Origin: Colwellia sp. 1_MG-2023
GTDB taxonomy: Bacteria; Pseudomonadota; Gammaproteobacteria; Enterobacterales; Alteromonadaceae
Assembly (NCBI RefSeq): GCF_030546755.1
Contig: NZ_JAUOPE010000012.1
Coordinates: forward strand, 62,001 to 126,000
Length of the DNA: 64,000 bases
Direction of reading: 5' to 3'
The notes under the pieces are model-generated. The model saw only the letters and a program-made list of their open reading frames with translations. It made no database searches and was not told the DNA's origin. Positions 8,887 to 18,315 of this stretch are shown piece by piece. A program made the position numbers and the translations under genes. How positions within the stretch are numbered: position 1 is the first letter of the stretch; the number at the start of each line of letters is the position of its first letter.

Positions 8887-9276
8887 ATGTCTAAATTAAT
8901 GTTGATTTTAATGATGTTTTTTACCAGTTACACTGCCTTCGCCGAGTCTAATAAACAACCTGAAGATGCAATTCTACTTACTATATTTTTAAAACATGAT
9001 CAAAGTAATAGTTTTGAAGAGTATCAAAACATTTTAGAAAAGCAGGAGTTTTTTGAAAAATTTCCGCCTAAAGGTGTGGCTGTTGTAAGTTGGTATGTGA
9101 TGATGGGAATAGGGCAAGTGGTCACTTTACAAGTACCCGCGCATAAACTTAGAGAGGTTAATCTTGCTGTAGAAAAGAGTGCATGGAAGGCTTTTACGGC
9201 TGAGTTCTATCCTACGTACGACCTGTACCCTGTGTTCAAAGATAAATTAAAAAACAAAGAGAAAGTTAGTTATTAA
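8887..9276 (+). CDS. Hypothetical secreted (periplasmic) protein
   Basis: A 129-residue protein with a clear signal peptide (LMLILMMFFTSYTAFA, cleavage after AFA). The mature part is small, alpha/beta in character and resembles a ferredoxin-like or dimeric-barrel domain (ILLTIFLKHDQ, VAVVSWYVMMGIGQVVTLQVPAHKLREVN). I cannot assign a family. A strong AGGAG precedes the start. Confidence 0.65.
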   Translation: MSKLMLILMMFFTSYTAFAESNKQPEDAILLTIFLKHDQSNSFEEYQNILEKQEFFEKFPPKGVAVVSWYVMMGIGQVVTLQVPAHKLREVNLAVEKSAWKAFTAEFYPTYDLYPVFKDKLKNKEKVSY

Positions 9277-9370
9277 AAGAAACGTTTTTAAATTGTTTCA
9301 ATGACTTAATGTTTGTTTAAATAGCTTATTATTTTAATGATTTATTATCATATTTAAGGATGTGAACTAG

Positions 9371-9754
9371 GTGAATTTAAATCAAATAACATTACCTGTT
9401 AATGATATGTCTGAGTCGACCAGGTTTTATCGTCAACTTGGTTTTACTCAAATTGTTGATACTCCTCATTATGCACGTTTTGAATGTCCAGAAGGTGGTT
9501 CAACATTTTCCCTTGCATTATCAGATGAAAAAATCAGTAATGGTATCGTGATATATTTTGAGCATGAGAAATTAGATGAATGGGTTAATATTCTTAAATC
9601 GAAAGGTGTTAATTTTACGCAAGAGCCTTTAGATCAAAAATATTTATGGCGTGAAGCCGTTTTAATCGACCCTTCTGGCCATAAAATTAAACTTTATTGG
9701 GCTGGTGAAAATCGTTTAAACCCGCCATGGCGTGTTGAAATAAACGAGCACTGA
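9371..9754 (+). CDS. VOC (glyoxalase/bleomycin-resistance fold) protein
   Basis: A 127-residue vicinal-oxygen-chelate protein. It opens with ITLPVNDMSESTRFYRQLGF, and ends with the usual LIDPSGHKIKLYWAGENR pattern carrying the metal-site region. The acceptor or substrate is unknown. It uses a GTG start with AAGGA somewhat far upstream (about 10-14 nt). Confidence 0.82.
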   Translation: MNLNQITLPVNDMSESTRFYRQLGFTQIVDTPHYARFECPEGGSTFSLALSDEKISNGIVIYFEHEKLDEWVNILKSKGVNFTQEPLDQKYLWREAVLIDPSGHKIKLYWAGENRLNPPWRVEINEH

Positions 9755-9813
9755 CATTAAAAACGCATTTATATTTTTACAGAGAATAATAATTTAAGGA
9801 ATTACCCTAAAAC

Positions 9814-10605
9814 ATGGAATTAGAAATTAATATTGTTGATGCCTTTACTGATGTTGCTTTTAAAGGGAATTCGGCTGCTGTAATTATGACCGAGCAATGG
9901 TTACCTGATGATCTAATGCAGTCTATTGCTATGGAAAACAACTTATCGGAAACCGCTTTTGTTAAGCAAATAACCCAACAAAAATATGAGATTAGGTGGT
10001 TTTCACCTATTACTGAAATAGACTTTTGTGGTCATGCAACACTTGCTTCTTCATTTGTTATTTTTGCTAAAAACAAAAACCTAACTCAAATAAGCTTTTA
10101 CGCGAAAGCCGTTGGTCATTTAACGATAACTAAAATGGCTGATGGTTATATTCAAATGATTTTTCCAAGTAATCCTCCTCAAATTATTCATGATATTCCG
10201 TCTGTGTTATTAAATGGCCTTTCAATCAAACCTTTAGCAGTATTGAAAAATAAGCAAGCTTTCTTTGCTGTTTTTGAGAAAGAAAGTGATGTTTATGCAG
10301 TGGTGACTGATAACGAATTACTAAAAAAACTCGCGCCATTTGATGTGGTAGTTACTGCTCAATCAACGGACTATGATTTTGTTTCACGGTATTTTTGGCC
10401 CGCAAATGGTGGTGATGAGGATCCCGTTACAGGCTCAATTCACACCGGGTTAGCACCTTATTGGGCTGATAGATTAAATAAACCCAAACTCATTGCTTAT
10501 CAGGCTTCAAAACGAGGTGGTGTTATTAATTGTCAGGTTTGTAACGATAACGTATATCTTCTAGGCAAAGCTGTACCATATTTATCAGGTACAATTCAGG
10601 TTTAA
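9814..10605 (+). CDS. PhzF family isomerase/epimerase
   Basis: A 263-residue protein of the PhzF (diaminopimelate-epimerase-like) fold. Seen: VDAFTDVAFKGNSAAVI at the N-terminus, MENNLSETAFV with the family's catalytic Glu, IRWFSPITEIDFCGHATLASS, and GGDEDPVTGSIHTGLAPYWA near the C-terminus. Only PhzF itself works in phenazine synthesis; the many homologues like this one have unknown substrates, and no phenazine genes are near. Confidence 0.9.
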   Translation: MELEINIVDAFTDVAFKGNSAAVIMTEQWLPDDLMQSIAMENNLSETAFVKQITQQKYEIRWFSPITEIDFCGHATLASSFVIFAKNKNLTQISFYAKAVGHLTITKMADGYIQMIFPSNPPQIIHDIPSVLLNGLSIKPLAVLKNKQAFFAVFEKESDVYAVVTDNELLKKLAPFDVVVTAQSTDYDFVSRYFWPANGGDEDPVTGSIHTGLAPYWADRLNKPKLIAYQASKRGGVINCQVCNDNVYLLGKAVPYLSGTIQV

Positions 10606-10705
10606 ATACTGCCCTTGTAAATTCGGGAGCATTCACGTTATAAAGAGAGTTCTTTTAGTCACTTTTATAAGTTTGAAAACACCTTGGATAAAAATAGGAT
10701 AAATT

Positions 10706-11374
10706 GTGATTTCTAAATTACCTAAATGGGTCGAGTCTGGTGCGTTTATTTTGTCATTTGTCGCCGGCTATATAAATTCGATTGGGCTATTAGGATTTGA
10801 ACATAAAGCTGTCTCTCACTTATCAGGCACTGCTACCTTGCTGGGTATTAACTTGATCAACGATACGTTAGCATCAACTTTTCATATTTTACTCATATTA
10901 TTAAGCTTTTTAGTTGGTGCTACATTGTCGGGATTTTTAATTCGGAGTAGCGCGCTTAAATTAGGTCGTCATTATGATACGGCTTTATTTTTAGAAGCTG
11001 TTTTAATTCTTATTTCAATTCCTCTTTTATCAAAAAATAACTTTATAGGACATTATGTGATTTCTGCTGCATGTGGATTACAAAATGCTTTAGCTACTTC
11101 TTATAGTGGCGCGATTATTAGAACAACACACTTAACTGGTATTTTCACTGATTTGGGTATTTTAATCGGCGCAAAATTGAGAGGTGAAGTATTTGATAAA
11201 AGAAAATTCTTCCTATTTTTATTGATAATTTCGGGGTTTATTTTCGGAGGGAGCTCAGGAGCATATTTTTACTACCAATTTCAGTTTTTATCGTTATTTT
11301 TACCGACACTCATCTGTGTGTTTATTGCCTTTTCGTATCGGATTTATAGTCAAAAGTCGGTAAATTGCACATAG
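10706..11374 (+). CDS. DUF1275 (YoaK-type) integral membrane protein
   Basis: A 222-residue inner-membrane protein with about six membrane helices. The start (FILSFVAGYINSIGLLGFEHKAVSHLSGTATLLG) and the CGLQNALATSYSGAIIRTTHLTGIFTDLGILIG motif match the DUF1275 family. Transport is often presumed for this family but not shown. The start is GTG with AGGA a few bases upstream. Confidence 0.85.
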   Translation: MISKLPKWVESGAFILSFVAGYINSIGLLGFEHKAVSHLSGTATLLGINLINDTLASTFHILLILLSFLVGATLSGFLIRSSALKLGRHYDTALFLEAVLILISIPLLSKNNFIGHYVISAACGLQNALATSYSGAIIRTTHLTGIFTDLGILIGAKLRGEVFDKRKFFLFLLIISGFIFGGSSGAYFYYQFQFLSLFLPTLICVFIAFSYRIYSQKSVNCT

Positions 11375-11527
11375 TGTAAACTGGACATTGGTTTTCATTT
11401 GATAATTTATCGAAGCAGTTTGATAGATTTTTTATCAGAGAATTTGACGTTTAAGAGGTTATAAAACATTCATTTTCTCTTACATTTTATTTCTACCTTT
11501 GAGTTTGTTTTTCGTTAAGCTGTTAAT

Positions 11528-12388
11528 TTGTTCAAAATAAACAGGGAGAAACTTATTAAATACTTAATTATTATCGTGGTTTTCTGTTGCCAAAATACTT
11601 TGGCAAACCCGTTTAAAACTTTAATTAACTTTACCAGTGAACAACTAGCCGATAATTTATACGTTTTAAAGTCGGAACGTTCTAACACTAATGTAGGCGT
11701 TTTTATTGGCCAAGAATACATTGTGCTGATTGACCCTGTCGTTGGAAAAGCAAATAATTCGGTGCTAGTTAGCGCAATTCAAGCCTTTTCAGATAAGCCT
11801 ATTAAATACGTGATTAATACGCACTCTCATCCTGATCACAACGGTGCGAATGCGTTTTATATCGAACGTGGCGCCACCATCATTTTGCATACCAATTTAG
11901 CTGCTGATAATCAAACTGCTTTTCAAGCAGATTATTCGTTAGATTTAGGTAACGAGACTATTAATCTTTTTAGTTTTGTCTCGCATTCAAAAGATGATGT
12001 AATCATTCAGTTTGTAAACAGTAATGTTATCTTTATGGGGGACACCTATATGCATAATATATATCCTCATGCTTATGTTGGTGGCAGTGCAGGGCTTTAT
12101 CGCGTTATCGATAAAACTTTAACCATGACCGATGATGACAGTAAAATTATCACCGCCCATGGTAGTTTTGTTACGACAAAACCTGAATTTCTTAACTTTC
12201 AAAAAAATGCCAAAGCGTGGTATCAACGAATTAATCAACTTAAAGACGAGATGACTATTGAAGAAATCGCTATGGATGAAAAGTTAATAGCAATCAGTAA
12301 AAGTTTTAGAGATTTATCTATGCCCAATCTCAAACAAAGGCTAATTCGAACAATTCATACTGAACGAGCAATACTGAACGGGCTATAA
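11528..12388 (+). CDS. Metallo-beta-lactamase-fold hydrolase, secreted
   Basis: A 286-residue MBL-fold enzyme with an N-terminal signal-like segment (LIIIVVFCCQNTLA). Zinc ligands are visible: THSHPDHNG (H-x-H-x-D-H), a later VSHS, IFMGDTYM with the bridging Asp, and TAHGS. The H-x-H-x-D-H form resembles glyoxalase-II-like and periplasmic MBL hydrolases more than B1 beta-lactamases. The substrate is unknown. The TTG start has no strong ribosome site and is the weakest part of the call. Confidence 0.82.
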   Translation: MFKINREKLIKYLIIIVVFCCQNTLANPFKTLINFTSEQLADNLYVLKSERSNTNVGVFIGQEYIVLIDPVVGKANNSVLVSAIQAFSDKPIKYVINTHSHPDHNGANAFYIERGATIILHTNLAADNQTAFQADYSLDLGNETINLFSFVSHSKDDVIIQFVNSNVIFMGDTYMHNIYPHAYVGGSAGLYRVIDKTLTMTDDDSKIITAHGSFVTTKPEFLNFQKNAKAWYQRINQLKDEMTIEEIAMDEKLIAISKSFRDLSMPNLKQRLIRTIHTERAILNGL

Positions 12389-12540
12389 AACCATAAATCT
12401 TAGATGAAGCTCAAAATAATCTTGATTTTCTTCTTCCTCGGTATACTTGTGCTACGCTTAAAATATAAACAGGGATTGATTAATTCCTTCATTGATGAAG
12501 TTGATTATTAATTAAGGCTTTATATTTTGAAGGTTCCCCA

Positions 12541-13929
12541 ATGAAGAATTTAACTGGTGTCACCCTACAAACTTTACTTGAAAAAGCAAATATTGGGGTT
12601 GTGATACATAACTGGGACACTAAGGTTGTTTATGCAAATCCAGTCGCGCTTAAATTATTACGATTAACTCATGACCAAATAATTGGTAAAGATGCTAAAG
12701 ATCCGCAATGGCGATTTATTGATGAAGGTAATCGTCCAATCCAGCCTGAAAATTATCCAGTTTCACTCGTTAAAAGGTTCAAAGCTCCATTAAACAATGA
12801 AGTATTAGGCGTTACTGATAGCAAAAATGAAGAGCCTTCATGGTTTATGGTTAATGCTTACCCTGAGCTTTCAAACAATTTAGAAGAAAGCTTTCTTGTG
12901 GTTACCTTTAATGACATATCTGAACAGAAAAATTTATTTTCTTACAGTGCTATTGTTGATAATGCTAAAGATGTCATTATTGTGACCGAAGCTGATAGTA
13001 TTGATGCTCCATTAAGTCCGCGTATTGTTTATGTAAATAAAGCTTTTGAGAGCCTTACTGGCTACTCCAAAGAAGAAGTCATAGGAGAAACACCGCGGAT
13101 ATTACAAGGTAAAGACACAGATAAAGGCGAGTTAGCTAAAATTAGAAAAGCACTTTCAGAGAATCAAGCTATCAATAGCACCATTCTTAATTATTCAAAA
13201 TCAGGGCATCCATATTGGCTTAACATGGATATATTTCCGTTAACTAATAAATACGGCGAGGTGACACATTTTGCCGCTTTAGAAAGAGATGTTACTAGTG
13301 AAAAATATTATGCCGATCAACTAGAGAGTAAAAATAAGGGGTTGAAGGAGATTAAAGCTAACCTTGAAGCTATTATTCGTGAAAAAACTCAAGAGCTGCA
13401 TGATGCCAATAAAAAACTATATCATCATGCCTATTATGATGAATTAACCGACATTCCAAACCGGAGATATTTTATTGAACAAGCTACAAAACAATTTAGC
13501 CGAGCTAATCGCGAACATTGTGTGACATTAACGGGGTTAATTGATATCGATTTATTTAAACAGTTTAATGATAACTATGGTCATGCTGTTGGCGATAAAG
13601 TATTAGTAGCCGTTAGTAACACTTTATCGTCGTTTTTTCGCCAAGAGGATGCTTATGGGCGTTACGGAGGTGAAGAGTTTGCTTTTTGTATCTTAATTAC
13701 TGATGACAGTAAAGTGATGGAAATTTGTCAGCGGTTAAAAGATAAAATGTCGCAAGCCATGGTGACTCTTGAAGATAACACTACATTGTCTATTACGGTA
13801 AGTATCGGCGTAAGTGTCGCAAATGTTGATAAAGTGACTCTGTTAGAAGACGAGTTAATTAAAGCTGACAAGGCGCTCTATGATGCGAAAAGTAATGGAA
13901 GAAATTGTGTAAAAATGCATAATCCTTAA
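12541..13929 (+). CDS. Diguanylate cyclase with two PAS domains
   Basis: A soluble 462-residue cyclic-di-GMP synthase. Seen: PAS domain 1 (about residues 8-128), PAS domain 2 with PAC (about 135-265; ARIVYVNKAFESLTGYS-like and GETPRILQGKDTD), a coiled coil (about 265-295) and GGDEF (about 300-460) with active site RYGGEEF. An I-site (RQED) sits five residues before GGEEF. The second PAS belongs to the type that often binds flavin in light-sensing LOV proteins, but the LOV cysteine motif (NCRFLQ) is absent, reading ETPRILQ instead, so light sensing is not supported. No membrane span. Confidence 0.92.
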   Translation: MKNLTGVTLQTLLEKANIGVVIHNWDTKVVYANPVALKLLRLTHDQIIGKDAKDPQWRFIDEGNRPIQPENYPVSLVKRFKAPLNNEVLGVTDSKNEEPSWFMVNAYPELSNNLEESFLVVTFNDISEQKNLFSYSAIVDNAKDVIIVTEADSIDAPLSPRIVYVNKAFESLTGYSKEEVIGETPRILQGKDTDKGELAKIRKALSENQAINSTILNYSKSGHPYWLNMDIFPLTNKYGEVTHFAALERDVTSEKYYADQLESKNKGLKEIKANLEAIIREKTQELHDANKKLYHHAYYDELTDIPNRRYFIEQATKQFSRANREHCVTLTGLIDIDLFKQFNDNYGHAVGDKVLVAVSNTLSSFFRQEDAYGRYGGEEFAFCILITDDSKVMEICQRLKDKMSQAMVTLEDNTTLSITVSIGVSVANVDKVTLLEDELIKADKALYDAKSNGRNCVKMHNP

Positions 13930-14070
13930 ACGCATCGAAAAGTAAGCCTGATCATTCAATGCTATAGCTAGCAAAATAGGTAGGCTGAACACTGGTTAGC
14001 TTATGAATAAATAGTTTATACTTATATACTACGTTTTATATTACATCTCATATCAAAGGATAACGAAAGA

Positions 14071-14412
14071 ATGTTTGAGCATGTTAAGCAAGACGTTATT
14101 TCATTTAAACAATTTATTTATCGGTTGTTTCGTTATTTTATATTTGCCAGCATATTTCTTTTACTTGGATTAATCCCCGGAATTCTAGGTTTTCTTTTTA
14201 TTGAAAATTTACTATTCATCGAAGCGTGTATCAATGCGTTATCTTTGTTGGGTGGTTTAGACTCACCTTATCCTTTAATTTCTCATTTTGGTAAAGTATT
14301 TACCGCTATTTATAGCCTTTTTATTGAGACTGTTTTTTTGTTATCGTCAGCCACGTTGTTAGCGCCGATAATTCACCGAATCATTCATAAAATGCATGCA
14401 CCACTAAATTAA
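14071..14412 (+). CDS. Small hypothetical membrane protein
   Basis: A 113-residue protein with two or three hydrophobic helices (about 22-45, 48-65 and 80-103) and a short basic C-terminus. AAGGA lies about 9 nt upstream of the ATG. I do not recognise the family. Confidence 0.65.
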   Translation: MFEHVKQDVISFKQFIYRLFRYFIFASIFLLLGLIPGILGFLFIENLLFIEACINALSLLGGLDSPYPLISHFGKVFTAIYSLFIETVFLLSSATLLAPIIHRIIHKMHAPLN

Positions 14413-14599
14413 ACGTAACTTCGATTATTTATTAAATGAATTATTACAACTTCATAAAATACCAATGACTCAAGTTACTTAACCGCTTGGGATAATTTTA
14501 CAGGGGCATTATCAATGTTTTTTGTTCTTGATAATGAGTTAAATTATCAAATTAATTAATATCGCACTTATTAGGGAATAAAATTGCTCATGGGGTTAA

Positions 14600-15481
14600 A
14601 TGGTTAATCAATCTTTCATAAAAACCAGTTTATTATCTGGGGTGGCATTAATGGCTTTTGCTGCTAATTCTGTACTTTGCCGGCTAGCGTTAGGTGCGGG
14701 GAGTATCGATCCGGCAAGCTTTACGAATCTTAGAATGATATCCGGTGCTATGGTTCTTTTGATCATATTAATATTTCAAAAAAGTGAAAAAAGTGCGACA
14801 TCTAAAGGAAGTTGGTTTGCCAGCTTAGCTTTATTTGCATATGCAGTAACGTTTTCCTATGCGTACCTTTCGGTAGATACAGGAACAGGCGCCTTAATTC
14901 TTTTTGGCACAGTTCAAATTGCAATGATTGTCATATCGATTATATCAGGGGAACGTTTACATATTACCGAGTGGTGCGGAGCTGTAATAGCATTTACTGG
15001 TTTTGCCTATCTCATTTTACCGAGCGTTTCTTCGCCCTCTATCTCTGGTTTTTTGTTAATGGTTATCGCAGGAGTTTCATGGGCTTTATATACAATATTT
15101 GGTCGAAATTCTAAAAATCCGCTAATGGATACTACGTATAACTTTATTAGAACCTTACCTTTTATCGCTATATTTTTTATTATCACAATAAAAGATATAA
15201 ATTTCACTTCAGAAGGGCTAATTTTAGCGTTGTTATCAGGCGGTTTGACTTCTGGAATAGGTTACACCATTTGGTATATTGCACTAAAGGGGTTAACCGC
15301 TACTCAAGCGGCGGTAATTCAATTATTTGTCCCTGTTCTTGCTGCAATAGGAGGTGTTCTTTTTGTCGCTGAATTAATGACTCTCAGATTAATCATATCC
15401 ACATGTGTGGTACTTGGTGGAATATTAATGGTTGTTTTAGGTCGTTATTATTCATTAAAGCGCGTACTTAAAAGTACATAA
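14600..15481 (+). CDS. DMT superfamily transporter (EamA)
   Basis: A 293-residue inner-membrane protein with ten predicted helices in two EamA repeats. The first repeat contains ALMAFAANSVLCRLALG and the second GVSWALYTIFGRNS; both are typical of RhaT/EamA exporters. The substrate is unknown, with amino acids or other metabolites usual for the family. A second DMT gene of a different branch lies at 41069. Confidence 0.87.
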   Translation: MVNQSFIKTSLLSGVALMAFAANSVLCRLALGAGSIDPASFTNLRMISGAMVLLIILIFQKSEKSATSKGSWFASLALFAYAVTFSYAYLSVDTGTGALILFGTVQIAMIVISIISGERLHITEWCGAVIAFTGFAYLILPSVSSPSISGFLLMVIAGVSWALYTIFGRNSKNPLMDTTYNFIRTLPFIAIFFIITIKDINFTSEGLILALLSGGLTSGIGYTIWYIALKGLTATQAAVIQLFVPVLAAIGGVLFVAELMTLRLIISTCVVLGGILMVVLGRYYSLKRVLKST

Positions 15482-15567
15482 AACAAAGTTAGGTATTCAA
15501 ACGTTATTCTGTGTTTACTAACTTTTTTATCATTTATTACGCGAGTATAAGAGAGGTATTTATTTTG

Positions 15568-15903
15568 ATGCGTATTGCTTTATTTTTCATCAGTATATTA
15601 TTTTTCATCAGTATATTAGGTTTTAATCCGATGATTGCCATTGCTTCACAATCAAAAAATATCGATATCACTACGGTTATTTCTAAAGAGCAGTTTTTAA
15701 AATATCGTCATGTTGGGGACTTTATTGAAAATTCCCCTAAGGTAACTATAACGGTGAAAGCTGAACCAGAGGATATTACTGAATATGGCAAAGGTGTTGT
15801 GAAATCTTTAACAGGATCTGATTGTGATAGAGATGGTGAGATGGACAGTAATGCAAAATGTAATGCTGTTTATTATAAACTTTGGGTGAAATATGCGCGT
15901 TAA
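15568..15903 (+). CDS. Hypothetical secreted protein with internal 18-bp duplication in the signal peptide
   Basis: An unrecognised protein of about 111 residues. The signal peptide contains FFISIL twice in a row because the coding sequence has an exact 18-bp tandem repeat at 15583-15618. The mature part (after about AIAS) has a DCDRDGEMDSNAKCN stretch, which could be a calcium-binding loop or a disulfide. GAGAGG lies 11 nt before the ATG; a TTG one codon upstream is also possible, and the frame is open back to a GTG at 15511. Confidence 0.6.
   Translation: MRIALFFISILFFISILGFNPMIAIASQSKNIDITTVISKEQFLKYRHVGDFIENSPKVTITVKAEPEDITEYGKGVVKSLTGSDCDRDGEMDSNAKCNAVYYKLWVKYAR
15583..15618 (+). repeat. 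Exact 18-bp tandem duplication
   Basis: Two identical head-to-tail copies of an 18-bp unit (tttttcatcagtatatta). The unit is a multiple of three, so it lengthens the signal peptide of the surrounding gene by six residues without a frameshift. Confidence 0.95.
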
Positions 15904-15908
15904 AAATC

Positions 15909-15940
15909 AAAACGCCCGATAAAGTAAATCGGGCGTTTTA
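15909..15940. terminator. Rho-independent terminator, probably bidirectional
   Basis: An inverted repeat AAACGCCCGAT / ATCGGGCGTTT with a 7-nt loop. It has T-rich flanks on both strands, so it can serve both the plus-strand hypothetical gene just before it and metG converging from the right, about 80 nt away. Confidence 0.85.
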
Positions 15941-16019
15941 ATCAACATTTAACCTGTAACAGGACAGGGGATAAAATCTTAGCTATCCACCGGGTGTAAA
16001 GTGAATATTGGCTTGGCAG

Positions 16020-18149
16020 TTATTTTACTTTCATACCAGGTTTAGCACCATCTTCTGGATTCATTATCCATAAGTCTTTACCACCAGGTCCTGCAGCTAA
16101 AACCATGCCTTCTGACATTCCAAAGCGCATTTTACGAGGTGCAAGGTTAGCAACCATAACGGTTAACTTGCCTTGTAAGTCTTCAGGTTGATAAGCTGAC
16201 TTTATACCAGCAAATACTTGACGTGTTTCGCCATTTTCATTTGAGTCTAAGGCAAGCTCCAAACGCAGTAGTTTATCGGCACCTTCAACGTGCTCTGCTT
16301 TAACTATTTTTGCGATACGTAAGTCAATTTTAGCAAAATCATCAAATTGTATTTCTGGTGCTATGGGATCTGCGCCTAAAGGATCGGCAAGAGCAGCTGA
16401 ATTATCGATAACTTTTTCTTTTTTAGCCTTTTTCTTTTTAGGTGTCTTTTCTTCTTTAGCCGTTTCACCGCCTAAACTTTCTTTCGATGCATCAGTCATG
16501 GCATTAATTTTATCCATGTCGACACGCTGTAAAAGCGCCTTAAACTTGTTGATTTTATGGTCGGTTAAAATCGTTTTATGACCTTCCCATAATAATTCAT
16601 CATTTAAAAAGCTTTCTGTACTTTCTGCTAAAACCGGTAACACGGGTTTTAAATAAATCATTAAGGTTCTAAACAAGTTGATACCAAGCGAGCAAATGTC
16701 TTGTACTTCTTGTTGTTTAGTTTCATCTTTAATCAACTGCCAAGGTTCTTTCACGGCAATATATTCGTTAACTTTGTCGGCGAGCGCCATTATTTCACGC
16801 ATCGCTTTACCAAATTCACGATTTTCATACAGCTCAGCTAAACGGTCACCCGCAGAGGTTACTTCATCGGCTAACACTTGATCATCGATATTTGCTGATA
16901 ACATGCCATCAAAACGTTTAGTAATAAAACTTGCACAACGAGAGGCAATATTTACCACTTTCCCAACGAGATCAGAGTTAACACGTTGGGCAAAGTCTTC
17001 AAGGTTTAAATCTAAATCATCAATACGGTTTGTTAATTTTGCCGCATAGTAATAACGTAAATATTCAGGATTTAAATGATCTAAATAAGTACGACCTTTA
17101 ATAAAGGTACCTTTAGATTTAGACATTTTTGCGCCATTAACAGTAACAAAGCCATGGGCATACACTGAGGTAGGTTTACGATAGCCGGCACCTTCTAACA
17201 TGGCTGGCCAAAATAAACTGTGGAAATAAATGATATCTTTACCGATGAAATGATAAAGCTCAGCATCAGAGTTTTCTTGCCAAAAACTGTCAAAATCAAT
17301 ATTTTCTTTTTCACATAAATGCTTAAAGCTGCCCATATAGCCAATTGGTGCGTCTAACCACACGTAGAAAAATTTGCCCGGTGCATTAGGAATTTCAAAG
17401 CCAAAATATGGTGCATCACGACTGATATCCCATTGCTTTAAGCCAGAATCAAACCATTCGCTGAGTTTGTTGGCCATTTCTTCTTGTAATGAACCGCCGG
17501 TTGTCCAGTCTTTCAACATTTGTTCAAAAGCCGGTAAGTCGAAGAAATAATGTTCAGAATCTTTTAATACCGGCGTAGCGCCTGATACGACAGAGCGAGG
17601 GTTAATAACCTCAGTTGGTGAGTAAGTGGCGCCACAGTTATCACAGCTATCACCGTTTTCATCTTCACTTTTACACTTGGGACATGTGCCTTTTACAAAG
17701 CGGTCAGGTAAAAACATGCCTTTTTCTGGATCATATAACTGTGAAATTGTCCGAGTTTTAATATGGCCGTTAGCGTGAAGTTTGTTATATATTTCTTCAG
17801 CAAATGCTTTGTTTTCATCACTATGCGTTGAGTGATAATTATCGAAACTGATATGAAAATCATTAAAGTCGCGCATATGTTCATCGCGAATACCGGCAAT
17901 CATTGCTTCTGGTGTTACACCTAATTCTTGTGCCTTAAGCATAATAGGAGTGCCATGGGCGTCGTCAGCACAAACAAAATATGTTTCATTACCACGCATT
18001 CGTTGAAACCTAACCCAAATATCAGTTTGAATATGTTCAAGTAAATGACCTAAATGAATTGAGCCATTCGCGTATGGGAGGGCACAAGTAACGAGTATTT
18101 TACGTTTATTAGCCGTTGTTGATGTACTAGATTGCGAGTTTAATTGCAT
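16020..18149 (-). CDS. metG: Methionyl-tRNA synthetase
   Basis: Charges tRNA-Met with methionine in the cytoplasm. Seen: the class I signature in [13 protein letters not shown], a zinc domain with CPKC and CDNC pairs, KMSKS ([11 protein letters not shown], about residue 345), and a long C-terminal extension that passes through a Lys-rich linker (KKKKAKKEK) into an EMAPII/OB-fold dimerisation and tRNA-binding domain ([14 protein letters not shown]). The whole is about 709 residues, close to the bacterial dimeric form. The ATG at 18149 is preferred over an in-frame TTG eight codons upstream. ApbC is encoded divergently next door, as in many Gammaproteobacteria. Confidence 0.97.
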   Translation of the reverse strand: MQLNSQSSTSTTANKRKILVTCALPYANGSIHLGHLLEHIQTDIWVRFQRMRGNETYFVCADDAHGTPIMLKAQELGVTPEAMIAGIRDEHMRDFNDFHISFDNYHSTHSDENKAFAEEIYNKLHANGHIKTRTISQLYDPEKGMFLPDRFVKGTCPKCKSEDENGDSCDNCGATYSPTEVINPRSVVSGATPVLKDSEHYFFDLPAFEQMLKDWTTGGSLQEEMANKLSEWFDSGLKQWDISRDAPYFGFEIPNAPGKFFYVWLDAPIGYMGSFKHLCEKENIDFDSFWQENSDAELYHFIGKDIIYFHSLFWPAMLEGAGYRKPTSVYAHGFVTVNGAKMSKSKGTFIKGRTYLDHLNPEYLRYYYAAKLTNRIDDLDLNLEDFAQRVNSDLVGKVVNIASRCASFITKRFDGMLSANIDDQVLADEVTSAGDRLAELYENREFGKAMREIMALADKVNEYIAVKEPWQLIKDETKQQEVQDICSLGINLFRTLMIYLKPVLPVLAESTESFLNDELLWEGHKTILTDHKINKFKALLQRVDMDKINAMTDASKESLGGETAKEEKTPKKKKAKKEKVIDNSAALADPLGADPIAPEIQFDDFAKIDLRIAKIVKAEHVEGADKLLRLELALDSNENGETRQVFAGIKSAYQPEDLQGKLTVMVANLAPRKMRFGMSEGMVLAAGPGGKDLWIMNPEDGAKPGMKVK

Positions 18150-18315
18150 AGGTGTCTTCAGTTCTTTTGCCAAACAAAAAATGTTTACGATTTATGGTGG
18201 TAATTATGGGGGGAATGGTACAGAATTTATCAACATTTTTCATTAAGAATTATCGGCATTTAATAGCAAATATCGATATATATTCTTATATTTTTCAAAA
18301 ATAAGTTTTTATCTT

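Noticed and set aside
9814-10605. A phenazine biosynthesis cluster
   Set aside because: Only a PhzF-fold protein is present; none of the phenazine core genes is near.
11528-12388. A beta-lactamase of the B1 class
   Set aside because: It has H-x-H-x-D-H and lacks the GGC-VK zinc Cys motif of B1 enzymes. It fits the general MBL hydrolase family; only the gene at 57079 has the B1 set.
12541-13929. A LOV-type photoreceptor cyclase
   Set aside because: The second PAS lacks the conserved Cys of the NCRFLQ motif (ETPRILQ instead).
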